A program made the translations under genes and the position numbers. From positions 33,015,405 through 33,079,404 of the forward strand of contig OX392530.1 in NCBI GenBank assembly GCA_947623455.1: a stretch of 64,000 nucleotides of DNA, written 5' to 3'. A model generated the notes under the pieces. That model made no database searches. It was not told the DNA's origin and worked only from the letters and a program-made list of their open reading frames with translations. This DNA is from Mimachlamys varia (lineage: Eukaryota > Mollusca > Bivalvia > Pectinida > Pectinidae). This document shows, in pieces, positions 47,123 to 62,059 of the stretch. Each line of letters begins with the position of its first letter. Within the stretch, counting starts at the first letter, position 1.

Positions 47123-50100
47123 TGAGGTGACCATTATTGTCATACTGTAGGTAAATGTCACAGTTTGGTAGTGAGGTGACCATTATTGTCATACTGTAGG
47201 TAAATGTCACAGTTTGGTAGTGAGGTGACCATTATTGTCATACTGTAGGTAAATGTCACAGTTTGGTAGTGAGGTGACCATTATTGTCATACTGTAGGTA
47301 AATGTCACAGTTTGGTAGTGAGGTGACCATTATTGTCATACTGTAGGTAAATGTCACAGTTTGGTAGTGAGGTGACCATTATTGTCATACTGTAGGTAAA
47401 TGTCACAGTTTGGTAGTGAGGTGACCATTATTGTCATACTGTAGGTAAATGTCACAGTTTGGTAGTGAGGTGACCATTATTGTCATACTGTAGGTAAATG
47501 TCACAGTTTGGTAGTGAGATGATCATTATTGTCATACAGTAGGTAAATGTCACAGTTTGGTAGTGAGATGATCATTATTGTCATACTGTAGGTAAATGTC
47601 ACAGTTTGGTAGTGAGGTGACCATTATTGTCATACAGTAGGTAAATGTCACAGTTTGGTAGTGAGGTGACCATTATTGTCATACAGTAGGTAAATGTCAC
47701 AGTTTGGTAGTGAGGTGACCATTATTGTCATACAGTAGGTAAATGTCACAGTTTGGTAGTGAGGCGACCATTATTGTCATACTGTAGGTAAATGTCACAG
47801 TTTGGTAGTGAGGCGACCATTATTGTCATACGGTAGGTAAATGTCACAGTTTGGTAGTGAGGTGACCATTATTGTCATACAGTAGGTAAATGTCACAGTT
47901 TGGTAGTGAGGTGACCATTATTGTCATACTGTAGGTAAATGTCACAGTTTGGTAGTGAGGTGACCATTATTGTCATACTGTAGGTAAATGTCACAGTTTG
48001 GTAGTGAGGTGACCATTATTGTCATACAGTAGGTAAATGTTACAGAGTTTGGTAGTGAGGTGACCATTATTGTCATACTGTAGGTAAATGTCACAGTTTG
48101 GTAGTGAGGTGACCATTATTGTCATACAGTAGGTAAATGTCACAGTTTGGTAGTGAGGTGACCATTATTGTCATACTGTAGGTAAATGTTATAGTTTGGT
48201 AGTGAGGTGATCATTATTGTCATACTGTAGGTAAATGTCACAGTTTGGTAGTGAGGTGACCATTATTGTCATACTGTAGGTAAATGTCACAGTTTGGTAG
48301 TGAGGTGACCATTATTGTCATACTGTAGGTAAATGTCACAGTTTGGTAGTGAGGTGACCATTATTGTCATACTGTAGGTATATGTCACAGTTTGGTAGTG
48401 AGGTGACCATTATTGTCATACAGTAGGTATATGTCACAGTTTGGTAGTGAGGTGACCATTATTGTCATACTGTAGGTAAATGTTATAGTTTGGTAGTGAG
48501 GTGATCATTATTGTCATACAGTAGGTATATGTCACAGTTTGGTAGTGAGGTGACCATTATTGTCATACTGTAGGTAAATGTCATATAGTTTGGTAGTGAG
48601 GTGACCATTATTGTCATACTGTAGGTAAATGTCATATAGTTTGGTAGTGAGGTGACCATTATTGTCATACTGTAGGTAAATGTCACAGTTTGGTAGTGAG
48701 GTGACCATTATTGTCATACTGTAGATAAATGTCACAGTTTGATAGTGAGGTGACCATTATTGTCATACTGTAGGTAAATGTCATATAGTTTGGTAGTGAG
48801 GTGACCATTATTGTCATACTGTAGGTAAATGTCATATAGTTTGGTAGTGAGGTGACCATTATTGTCATACTGTAGGTAAATGTCATATAGTTTGGTAGTG
48901 AGGTGACCATTATTGTCATACTGTAGGTAAATGTCACAGTTTGGTAGTGAGGTGACCATTATTGTCATACTGTAGATAAATGTCACAGTTTGATAGTGAG
49001 GTGACCATTATTGTCATACTGTAGGTAAATGTCACAGTTTGATAGTGAGGTGACCATTATTGTCATACTGTAGGTAAATGTCACAGTTTGGTAGTGAGGT
49101 GACCATTATTGTCATACTGTAGGTAAATGTCACAGTTTGATAGTGAGGTGACCATTATTGTCATACGGTAGGTAAATGTCACAGTTTGGTAGTGAGGTGA
49201 CCATTATTGTCATACTGTAGGTAAATGTCACAGTTTGATAGTGAGGTGACCATTATTGTCATACGGTAGGTAAATGTCACAGTTTGATAGTGAGGTGATC
49301 ATTATTGTCATACTGTAGGTAAATGTCACAGTTTGGTAGTGAGGTGACCATTATTGTCATACTGTAGGTAAATGTCATATAGTTTGGTAGTGAGGTGACC
49401 ATTATTGTCATACTGTAGGTAAATGTCATATAGTTTGGTAGTGAGGTGACCATTATTGTCATACTGTAGGTAAATGTCACAGTTTGGTAGTGAGGTGACC
49501 ATTATTGTCATACTGTAGATAAATGTCACAGTTTGATAGTGAGGTGACCATTATTGTCATACTGTAGGTAAATGTCACAGTTTGATAGTGAGGTGACCAT
49601 TATTGTCATACTGTAGGTAAATGTCACAGTTTGGTAGTGAGGTGACCATTATTGTCATACTGTAGGTAAATGTCACAGTTTGATAGTGAGGTGACCATTA
49701 TTGTCATACGGTAGGTAAATGTCACAGTTTGGTAGTGAGGTGACCATTATTGTCATACTGTAGGTAAATGTCACAGTTTGATAGTGAGGTGACCATTATT
49801 GTCATACGGTAGGTAAATGTCACAGTTTGGTAGTGAGGTGACCATTATTGTCATACTGTAGGTAAATGTCACAGTTTGGTAGTGAGGTGACCATTATTGA
49901 CATAGTGAAGGTAAATGTAATAGAGTTTGGTAGTGAGGTGACTATTATAGTCATACTGTAGGTAAATGTCACAGTTTGGTAGTGAGGCGACCATTATTGT
50001 CATATTGTAGGTAAATGTCACAGTTTGGTAGTGAGATGACCATTATTGTCATACTGTAGGTAAATGTCACAGTTTGATAGTGAGGTGACCATTGTTGTCA

Positions 50101-53100
50101 TACTGTAGGTAAATGTCACAGTTTGATAGTGAGGTGACCATTATTGTCATACTGTAGGTAAATGTCACAGTTTTGTAGTGAGGTGACCATTATTGTCATA
50201 CTGTAGGTAAATGTCACAGTTTGGTAGTGAGGTGACCATTATTGTCATAATGTAGGTAAATGTCATATAGTTTGGTAGTGAGGTGACCATTATTGTCATA
50301 CTGTAGGTAAATGTCACAGTTTGATAGTGAGATGACCATTATTGTCATACTGTAGGTAAATGTCACAGTTTGGTAGTGAGGTGACCATTATTGTATTACT
50401 GTAGGTAAATGTCACAGTTTGGTAGTGAGGTGACCATTATTGTCATACTGTAGGTAAATGTCACAGTTTGGTAGTGAGGTGACCATTATTGTCATACTGT
50501 AGGTAAATGTCACAGTTTGGTAGTGAGGTGACCATTATTGCCATACTGTAGGTAAATGTCACAGTTTGATAGTGAGGTGACCATTGTTGTCATACTGTAG
50601 GTAAATGTCACAGTTTTGTAGTGAGGTGACCATTATTGTCATACTGTAGGTATATGTCACAGTTTGGTAGTGAGGCGACCATTATTGTCATACGGTAGGT
50701 AAATGTCAGTTTGGTAGTGAGGTGACCATTATTGTCATACTGTAGGTAAATGTCACAGTTTGGTAGTGAGGTGACCATTATTGTCATACTGTAGGTAAAT
50801 GTCACAGTTTGGTAGTGAGGTGACCATTATTGTCATACTGTAGGTAAATGTCACAGTTTGGTAGTGAGGTGACCATTATTGTCATACTGTAGGTAAATGT
50901 CACAGTTTGGTAGTGAGATGACCATCATTGTCATACTGTAGGTAAATGTCACAGTTTGGTAGTGAGATGACCATTATTGTCATACTGTAGGTAAATGTCA
51001 CAGTTTGGTAGTGAGGTGACCATTATTGTCATACTGTAGGTAAATGTTACAGTTTGGTAGTGAGGTGACCATTATTGTCGTACTGTAGGTAAATGTCACA
51101 GTTTGGTAGTGAGGTGACCATTATTGTCATACTGTAGGTAAATGTCACAGTTTGGTAGTGAGGTGACCATTATTGTCATACTGTAGGTAAATGTTACAGT
51201 TTGGTAGTGAGGTGACCATTATTGTCATACTGTAGGTAAATGTTACAGTTTGGTAGTGAGGTGACCATTATTGTCATACTGTAGGTAAATGTCACAGTTT
51301 GGTAGTGAGGTGACCATTATTGTCTTAGTGTAGGTAAATGTCACAGTTTGGTAGTGAGGTGACCATTATTGTCATACTGTAGGTAAATGTCACAGTTTGG
51401 TAGTGAGGTGACCATTATTGTCTTAGTGTAGGTAAATGTCACAGTTTGGTAGTGAGGTGACCATTATTGTCATACTGTAGGTATATGTTATAGTTTGGTA
51501 GTGAGGTGACCATTATTGTCTTAGTGTAGGTAAATGTCACAGTTTGGTAGTGAGGTGACCATTATTGTCATACTGTAGGTAAATGTCACAGTTTGGTAGT
51601 GAGGTGACCATTATTGTCTTAGTGTAGGTAAATGTCACAGTTTGGTAGTGAGGTGACCATTATTGTCATACTGTAGGTAAATGTCACAGTTTGGTAGTGA
51701 GGTGACCATTATTGTCTTAGTGTAGGTAAATGTCACAGTTTGGTAGTGAGGTGACCATTATTGTCATACTGTAGGTATATGTTATAGTTTGGTAGTGAGG
51801 TGACCATTATTGTCATACTGTAGATAAATGTCACAGTTTGGTAGTGAGGTGATCATTATTGTCATACTGTAGGTAAATGTTATAGTTTGGTAGTGAGGTG
51901 ACCATTATTGTCTTAGTGTAGGTAAATGTCACAGTTTGATAGTGAGGTGACCATTATTGTCATACTGTAGGTAAATGTCATAGTTTGGTAGTGAGGTGAC
52001 CATTATTGTCATACTGTAGGTAAATGTCACAGTTTGGTAGTGAGGTGACCATTATTGTCATACTGTAGGTAAATGTCACAGTTTGGTAGTGAGGTGACCA
52101 TTATTGTCATACTGTAGGTAAATGTCACAGTTTGATAGTGAGGCGACCATTATTGTCATACTGTAGGTAAATGTCACAGTTTGGTAGTGAGGTGACCATT
52201 ATTGTCATACTGTAGGTAAATGTCACAGTTTGATAGTGAGGTGACCATTATTGTCATACTGTAGGTAAATGTCACAGTTTGGTAGTGAGGTGACCATTAT
52301 TGTCATACTGTAGGTAAATGTCACAGTTTGGTAGTGAGGTGACCATTATTGTCATACTGTAGGTAAATGTCACAGTTTGATAGTGAGGTGACCATTATTG
52401 TCATACGGTAGGTAAATGTCACAGTTTGGTAGTGAGGTGACCATTATTGTCATACTGTAGGTAAATGTCACAGTTTGATAGTGAGGTGACCATTATTGTC
52501 ATACGGTAGGTAAATGTCACAGTTTGGTAGTGAGGTGACCATTATTGTCATACTGTAGGTAAATGTCACAGTTTGATAGTGAGGTGACCATTATTGTCAT
52601 ACGGTAGGTAAATGTCACAGTTTGATAGTGAGGTGACCATTATTGTCATACTGTAGGTAAATGTCACAGTTTGGTAGTGAGGTGACCATTATTGTCATAC
52701 TGTATGTAAATGTCACAGTTTGGTAGTGAGGTGACCATTATTGTCATACAGTAGGTAAATGTCACAGTTTGGTAGTGAGGTGACCATTATTGTCATACTG
52801 TATGTAAATGTCACAGTTTGGTAGTGAGGTGACCATTATTGTCATACTGTAGGTAAATGTCACAGTTTGGTAGTGAGGTGACCATTATTGTCATACAGTA
52901 GGTAAATGTCACAGTTTGGTAGTGAGGTGACCATTATTGTCATACAGTAGGTAAATGTCACAGTTTGGTAGTGAGGTGACCATTATTGTCATACTGTATG
53001 TAAATGTTACAGTTTGGTAGTGAGGTGACCATTATTGTCATACTGTAGGTAAATGTCACAGTTTGGTAGTGAGGTGACCATTATTGTCATACTGTAGGTA

Positions 53101-54479
53101 AATGTCACAGTTTGGTAGTGAGGTGACCATTATTGTCATACTGTAGGTAAATGTCACAGTTTGGTAGTGAGGCGACCATTATTGTCATACTGTAGGTAAA
53201 TGTCACAGTTTGGTAGTGAGGCGACCATTATTGTCATACTGTAGGTAAATGTCACAGTTTGGTAGTGAGGTGACCATTATTGTCATACAGTAGGTAAATG
53301 TCACAGTTTGGTAGTGAGGTGACCATTATTGTCATACTGTAGGTAAATGTCACAGTTTGGTAGTGAGATGACCATTATTGTCATACTGTAGGTAAATGTC
53401 ACAGTTTGGTAGTGAGGTGACCATTATTGTCATACCGTAGGTAAATGTCACAGTTTGGTAGTGAGGTGACCATTATTGTCATACCGTAGGTAAATGTCAC
53501 AGTTTGGTAGTGAGGTGACCATTATTGTCATACTGTAGGTAAATGTCACAGTTTGGTAGTGTGTTGACCATTATTGTCATACTGTAGGTAAATGTCAGTT
53601 TGGTAGTGAGGTGACCATTATTGTCATACTGTAGGTAAATGTTACAGTTTGGTAGTGAGGTGACCATTATTGTCATACTGTAGGTAAATGTCACAGTTTG
53701 GTAGTGAGGTGACCATTATTGTCATACTGTAGGTAAATGTCACAGTTTGGTAGTGAGGTGACCATTATTGTCATACTGTAGGTAAATGTCACAGTTTGGT
53801 AGTGAGGTGACCATTATTGTCATACCGTAGGTAAATGTTACAGTTTGGTAGTGAGGTGACCATTATTGTCATACTGTAGGTAAATGTCAGTTTGGTAGTG
53901 AGGTGACCATTATTGTCATACTGTAGGTAAATGTTACAGTTTGGTAGTGAGGTGACCATTATTGTCATACTGTAGGTAAATGTTACAGTTTGGTAGTGAG
54001 GTGACCATTATTGTCATACTGTAGGTAAATGTCACAGTTTGGTAGTGAGGTGACCATTATTGTCATACCGTAGGTAAATGTCACAGTTTGGTAGTGAGGT
54101 GACCATTATTGTCATACCGTAGGTAAATGTCACAGTTTGGTAGTGAGGTGACCATTATTGTCATACTGTAGGTAAATGTCACAGTTTGGTAGTGTGTTGA
54201 CCATTATTGTCATACTGTAGGTAAATGTCAGTTTGGTAGTGAGGTGACCATTATTGTCATACTGTAGGTAAATGTCACAGTTTGGTAGTGAGGTGACCAT
54301 TATTGTCATACTGTAGGTAAATGTCACAGTTTGGTAGTGAGGTGACCATATTTGTCATACTGTAGGTACATGTCACAGTTTGGTAGTGAGGTGACCATTA
54401 TTGTCATACTGTAGGTAAATGTCACAGTTTGGTAGTGAGGTGACCATTATTGTCATACTGTAGGTAAATGTCATATAGT

Positions 54480-55938
54480 TTGGTAGTGAGGTGACCATTG
54501 TTGTCATACTGTAGGTAAATGTCACAGTTTGGTAGTGAGGTGACCATTATTGTCATACTGTAGGTAAATGTCACAGTTTGGTAGTGAGATGACCATTATT
54601 GTCATACTGTAGGTAATGTCACAGTTTGGTAGTGTGGTGACCATTGTTGTCATGCTGTAGGTAAATGTCACAGTTTGGTAGTGAGGTGACCATCATTGTC
54701 ATACTGTAGGTAAATGTCAGTTTGGTAGTGAGGTGACCATTATTGTCATACTGTAGGTAAATGTCAGTTTGGTAGTGAGGTGACCATTATTGTCATACTG
54801 TAGGTAAATGTCAGTTTGGTAGTGAGGTGACCATTATTGTCATACTGTAGGTAAATGTCAGTTTGGTAGTGAGGTGACCATTATTGTCATACTGTAGGTA
54901 AATGTCAGTTTGGTAGTGAGGTGACCATTATTGTCATACTGTAGGTAAATGTCAGTTTGGTAGTGAGGTGACCATTATTGTCATCCAGTAGGTAAATGTC
55001 ACAGTTTGGTAGTGAGGTGACCATTATTGTCATACAGTAGGTAAATGTTATATAGTTTGATAGTGAGGTGACCATTGTTGTCATACTGTAGGTATATGTC
55101 ACAGTTTGGTAGTGAGGTGACCATTATTGTCATACTGTAGGTAAATGTTATATAGTTGGATAGTGAGGTGACCATTATTGTCATACCGTAGGTACATGTC
55201 ACAGTTTGATAGTCAGGTGACCATTATTGTCATACTGTAGGTAAATGTCACAGTTTGGTAGTGAGGTGACCATTATTGTCATACAGTAGGTACATGTCAC
55301 AGTTTGGTAGTGAGGTGACCATTATTGTCATACTGTAGGTACATGTCCCAGTTTGGTAGTGAGGTGACCATATTTGTCATACTGTAGGTAAATGTCATAT
55401 AGTTTGATAGTGAGGTGACCATTATTGTCATACTGTAGGTAAATGTCATATAGTTTGATAGTGAGGTGACCATATTTGTCATACTGTAGGTACATGTCAC
55501 AGTTTGATAGTGAGGTGACCATTATTGTCATACTGTAGGTAAATGTCACAGTTTGGTAGTGAGGTGACCATTATTGTCATACTGTAGGTAAATGTCACAG
55601 TTTGGTAGTGAGGTGACCATTATTGTCATACTGTAGGTAAATGTTACAGTTTGGTAGTGAGGTGACCATTGTTGTCATACTGTAGGTAAATGTCACAGTT
55701 TGGTAGTGAGGTGACCATTATTGTCATACAGTAGGTAAATGTCACAGTTTGGTAGTGAGGTGACCATTATTGTCATACAGTAGGTAAATGTCACAGTTTG
55801 GTAGTGAGGTGACCATTATTGTCATACTGTAGGTAAATGTCACAGTTTGGTAGTGAGGTGACCATTATTGTCATACTGTAGGTAAATGTCACAGTTTGGT
55901 AGTGAGGTGACCATTATTGTCATACTGTAGGTAAATGT
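54480..55938. repeat. 1.46-kb higher-order block, copy 1
   Basis: A distinctive series: GTGTGGTGACC with CATGCTG (about 54634-54660), six consecutive 47-bp units (54715-54980), CATCCAG, GTTATATAGTTGGATAG, ACATGTCACAGTTTGATAG and AGTCAGG (55211), then ACCATATTTGTC units. The whole series recurs about 6.12 kb downstream with only a few differences, including GTAATGTC (one A missing, 54613), ATGTCCCAG, and ACCATATTTG versus ACCAAATTTG. Confidence 0.88.
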
Positions 55939-58900
55939 CAGTTTGGTAGTGAGGTGACCATTATTGTCATACTGTAGGTAAATGTCACAGTTTGGTAGTG
56001 AGGCGACCATTATTGTCATACAGTAGGTAAATGTCACAGTTTGGTAGTGAGGTGACCATTATTGTCATACTGTAGGTAAATGTCAGTTTGGTAGTGAGGT
56101 GACCATTATTGTCATACTGTAGGTAAATGTTACAGAGTTTGGTAGTGAGGTGACCATTATTGTCATACTGTAGGTAAATGTCACAGTTTGGTAGTGAGGT
56201 GACCATTATTGTCATACCGTAGGTAAATGTTACAGTTTGGTAGTGAGGTGACCATTATTGTCATACTGTAGGTAAATGTTACAGTTTGGTAGTGAGGTGA
56301 CCATTATTGTCATACTGTAGGTAAATGTTACAGTTTGGTAGTGAGGTGACCATTATTGTCATACTGTAGGTAAATGTCACAGTTTGGTAGTGAGGTGACC
56401 ATCATTGTCATACAGTAGGTAAATGTCACAGTTTGGTAGTGAGGTGACCATTATTGTCATACTGTAGGTAAATGTTACAGTTTGGTAGTGAGGTGACCAT
56501 TATTGTCATACTGTAGGTAAATGTCACAGTTTGGTAGTGAGGTGACCATTATTGTCATACTGTAGGTAAATGTCACAGTTTGGTAGTGAGGTGACCATTA
56601 TTGTCATACTGTAGGTAAATGTCACAGTTTGGTAGTGAGGTGACCATTATTGTATTACTGTAGGTAAATGTCACAGTTTGGTAGTGAGGTGACCATTATT
56701 GTCATACTGTAGGTAAATGTCACAGTTTGATAGTGAGGTGACCATTATTGTCATACTGTAGGTAAATGTCACAGTTTGGTAGTGAGGTGACCATTATTGT
56801 CATACTGTAGGTAAATGTTACAGAGTTTGGTAGTGAGGCGACCATTATTGTCATACTGTAGGTAAATGTTACAGTTTGGTAGTGAGGTGACCATTATTGT
56901 CATACTGTAGGTAAATGTCACAGTTTGGTAGTGAGGCGACCATTATTGTCATACTGTAGGTAAATGTCACAGTTTGGTAGTGAGGTGACCATTATTGTCA
57001 TACTGTAGGTAAATGTCAGTTTGGTAGTGAGGTGACCATTATTGTCATACTGTAGGTAAATGTCAGTTTGGTAGTGAGGTGACCATTATTGTCATACTGT
57101 AGGTAAATGTCAGTTTGGTAGTGAGGTGACCATTATTGTCATACTGTAGGTAAATGTTACAGTTTGGTAGTGAGGTGACCATTATTGTCATACTGTAGGT
57201 AAATGTCAGTTTGGTAGTGAGGTGACCATTATTGTCATACTGTAGGTAAATGTCAGTTTGGTAGTGAGGTGACCATTATTGTCATACTGTAGGTAAATGT
57301 CACAGTTTGGTAGTGAGGTGACCATTATTGTCATACTGTAGGTAAATGTTACAGAGTTTGGTAGTGAGGTGACCATTATTGTCATACTGTAGGTAAATGT
57401 CACAGTTTGGTAGTGAGGTGACCATTATTGTCATACTGTAGGTAAATGTCACAGTTTGGTAGTGAGGTGACCATTATTGTCATACTGTAGGTAAATGTCA
57501 CAGTTTGGTAGTGAGGTGACCATTATTGTCATACTGTAGGTAAATGTCACAGTTTGGTAGTGAGGTGACCATTATTGTCATACTGTAGGTAAATGTCACA
57601 GTTTGGTAGTGAGGTGACCATTATTGTCATACTGTAGGTAAATGTCACAGTTTGGTAGTGAGGTGACCATTATTGTCATACTGTAGGTAAATGTCACAGT
57701 TTGGTAGTGAGGTGACCATTATTGTCATACCGTAGGTAAATGTCACAGTTTGGTAGTGAGGCGACCATTATTGTCATACCGTAGGTAAATGTCACAGTTT
57801 GGTAGTGAGGTGACCATTATTGTCATACTGTAGGTAAATGTCACAGTTTGGTAGTGAGGCGACCATTATTGTCATACTGTAGGTAAATGTCACAGTTTGG
57901 TAGTTAGATGACCATTATTGTCATACTGTAGGTAAATGTCAGTTTGGTAGTGAGGTGACCATTATTGTCATACTGTAGGTAAATGTCAGTTTGGTAGTGA
58001 GGTGACCATTATTGTCATACTGTAGGTAAATGTCACAGTTTGGTAGTGAGGTGACCATTATTGTCATACTGTAGGTAAATGTCACAGTTTGGTAGTGTGT
58101 TGACCATTATTGTCATACTGTAGGTAAATGTCACAGTTTGGTAGTGTGTTGACCATTATTGTCATACCGTAGGTAAATGTCACAGTTTGGTAGTGAGGTG
58201 ACCATTATTGTCATACTGTAGGTAAATGTCACAGAGTTTGGTAGTGAGGCGACCATTATTGTCATACTGTAGGTAAATGTCACAGTTTGGTAGTGAGGTG
58301 ACCATTATTGTCATACTGTAGGTAAATGTCACAGAGTTTGGTAGTGAGGCGACCATTATTGTCATACTGTAGGTAAATGTCACAGTTTGGTAGTGAGGTG
58401 ACCATTATTGTCATACTGTAGGTAAATGTCACAGTTTGGTAGTGAGGTGACCATTATTGTCATACTGTAGGTAAATGTCAGTTTGGTAGTGAGGTGACCA
58501 TTATTGTCATACTGTAGGTAAATGTCACAGTTTGGTAGTGAGGTGACCATTATTGTCATACTGTAGGTAAATGTCACAGTTTGGTAGTGTGTTGACCATT
58601 ATTGTCATACTGTAGGTAAATGTCACAGTTTGGTAGTGTGTTGACCATTATTGTCATACCGTAGGTAAATGTCACAGTTTGGTAGTGAGGTGACCATTAT
58701 TGTCATACTGTAGGTAAATGTTACAGTTTGGTAGTGAGGTGACCATTATTGTCATACTGTAGGTAAATGTCACAGTTTGGTAGTGTGTTGACCATTATTG
58801 TCATACTGTAGGTAAATGTCACAGTTTGGTAGTGAGGTGACCATTATTGTCATACTGTAGGTAAATGTCACAGAGTTTGGTAGTGAGGTGACCATTATTG

Positions 58901-60599
58901 TCATACTGTAGGTAAATGTCACAGTTTGGTAGTGAGGTGACCATTATTGTCATACTGTAGGTAAATGTCAGTTTGGTAGTGAGGTGACCATTATTGTCAT
59001 ACTGTAGGTAAATGTCACAGTTTGGTAGTGAGGTGACCATTATTGTCATACTGTAGGTAAATGTCACAGTTTGGTAGTGAGGTGACCATTATTGTCATAC
59101 TGTAGGTAAATGTCACAGTTTGGTAGTGAGGTGACCATTATTGTCATACTGTAGGTAAATGTTACAGTTTGGTAGTGAGGTGACCATTATTGTCATACTG
59201 TAGGTAAATGTTACAGAGTTTGGTAGTGAGGTGACCATTATTGTCATACAGTAGGTAAATGTCACAGTTTGGTAGTGAGGTGACCATTATTGTCATACTG
59301 TAGGTAAATGTCACAGTTTGGTAGTGAGGTGACCATTATTGTCATACAGTAGGTAAATGTCACAGTTTGGTAGTGAGGTGACCATTATTGTCATACTGTA
59401 GGTAAATGTCACAGTTTGGTAGTGAGGTGACCATTATTGTCATACAGTAGGTAAATGTAACAGTTTGGTAGTGAGGTGACCATTATTGTCATACTGTAGG
59501 TAAATGTCACAGTTTGGTAGTGAGGTGACCATTATTGTCATACTGTAGGTAAATGTCACAGTTTGGTAGTGAGATGACCATCATTGTCATACTGTAGGTA
59601 AATGTCACAGTTTGGTAGTGAGGTGACCATTATTGTCATACTGTAGGTAAATGTTACAGTTTGCTAGTGAGGTGACCATTATTGTCATACTGTAGGTAAA
59701 TGTCACAGTTTGGTAGTGAGGTGACCATTATTGTCATACTGTAGGTAAATGTTACAGAGTTTGGTAGTGAGGTGACCATTGTTGTCATACTGTAGGTAAA
59801 TGTTACAGTTTGGTAGTGAGGTGACCATTATTGTCATACTGTAGGTAAATGTCACAGTTTGGTAGTGAGGTGACCATTATTGTCATACTGTAGGTAAATG
59901 TCACAGTTTGGTAGTGAGGTGACCATTATTGTCATACTGTAGGTAAATGTCACAGTTTGGTAGTGAGGTGACCATTATTGTCATACTGTAGGTAAATGTC
60001 ACAGTTTGGTAGTGAGGTGACCATTATTGTCATACTGTAGGTAAATGTCACAGTTTGGTAGTGAGGTGACCATTATTGTCATACTGTAGGTAAATGTCAC
60101 AGTTTGGTAGTGAGGTGACCATTATTGTCATACTGTAGGTAAATGTTACAGTTTGGTAGTGAGGTGACCATTATTGTCATACTGTAGGTAAATGTCATAT
60201 AGTTTGGTAGTGAGGTGACCATTATTGTCATACTGTAGGTAAATGTCACAGTTTGGTAGTGAGGTGACCATTATTGTCATACTGTAGGTAAATGTCATAT
60301 AGTTTGGTAGTGAGGTGACCATTGTTGTCATACTGTAGGTAAATGTCACAGTTTGGTAGTGAGGTGACCATTATTGTCATACTGTAGGTAAATGTCACAG
60401 AGTTTGGTAGTGAGGTGACCATTATTGTCATACTGTAGGTAAATGTCACAGTTTGGTAGTGAGATGACCATTATTGTCATACTGTAGGTAAATGTCACAG
60501 TTTGGTAGTGAGATGACCATTATTGTCATACTGTAGGTAAATGTCACAGTTTGGTAGTGAGGTGACCATTATTGTCATACTGTAGGTAAATGTCACAGT

Positions 60600-62059
60600 T
60601 TGGTAGTGAGGTGACCATTATTGTCATACTGTAGGTAAATGTCACAGTTTGGTAGTGAGGTGACCATCATTGTCATACTGTAGGTAAATGTCACAGTTTG
60701 GTAGTGAGATGACCATTATTGTCATACTGTAGGTAAATGTCACAGTTTGGTAGTGTGGTGACCATTGTTGTCATGCTGTAGGTAAATGTCACAGTTTGGT
60801 AGTGAGGTGACCATCATTGTCATACTGTAGGTAAATGTCAGTTTGGTAGTGAGGTGACCATTATTGTCATACTGTAGGTAAATGTCAGTTTGGTAGTGAG
60901 GTGACCATTATTGTCATACTGTAGGTAAATGTCAGTTTGGTAGTGAGGTGACCATTATTGTCATACTGTAGGTAAATGTCAGTTTGGTAGTGAGGTGACC
61001 ATTATTGTCATACTGTAGGTAAATGTCAGTTTGGTAGTGAGGTGACCATTATTGTCATACTGTAGGTAAATGTCAGTTTGGTAGTGAGGTGACCATTATT
61101 GTCATCCAGTAGGTAAATGTCACAGTTTGGTAGTGAGGTGACCATTATTGTCATACAGTAGGTAAATGTTATATAGTTTGATAGTGAGGTGACCATTGTT
61201 GTCATACTGTAGGTATATGTCACAGTTTGGTAGTGAGGTGACCATTATTGTCATACTGTAGGTAAATGTTATATAGTTGGATAGTGAGGTGACCATTATT
61301 GTCATACCGTAGGTACATGTCACAGTTTGATAGTCAGGTGACCATTATTGTCATACTGTAGGTAAATGTCACAGTTTGGTAGTGAGGTGACCATTATTGT
61401 CATACAGTAGGTACATGTCACAGTTTGGTAGTGAGGTGACCATTATTGTCATACTGTAGGTACATGTCACAGTTTGGTAGTGAGGTGACCATATTTGTCA
61501 TACTGTAGGTAAATGTCATATAGTTTGATAGTGAGGTGACCATTATTGTCATACTGTAGGTAAATGTCATATAGTTTGATAGTGAGGTGACCAAATTTGT
61601 CATACTGTAGGTACATGTCACAGTTTGATAGTGAGGTGACCATTATTGTCATACTGTAGGTAAATGTCACAGTTTGGTAGTGAGGTGACCATTATTGTCA
61701 TACTGTAGGTAAATGTCACAGTTTGGTAGTGAGGTGACCATTATTGTCATACTGTAGGTAAATGTTACAGTTTGGTAGTGAGGTGACCATTGTTGTCATA
61801 CTGTAGGTAAATGTCACAGTTTGGTAGTGAGGTGACCATTATTGTCATACAGTAGGTAAATGTCACAGTTTGGTAGTGAGGTGACCATTATTGTCATACA
61901 GTAGGTAAATGTCACAGTTTGGTAGTGAGGTGACCATTATTGTCATACTGTAGGTAAATGTCACAGTTTGGTAGTGAGGTGACCATTATTGTCATACTGT
62001 AGGTAAATGTCACAGTTTGGTAGTGAGGTGACCATTATTGTCATACTGTAGGTAAATGT
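60600..62059. repeat. 1.46-kb higher-order block, copy 2
   Basis: Matches 54480-55938 at offset 6120, changing to 6121 after the single-base deletion in copy 1. AGTCAGG lies at 61332-61338. Correspondence ends where copy 1 has a 47-bp unit (about 55938) and copy 2 a 49-bp unit. Confidence 0.88.
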
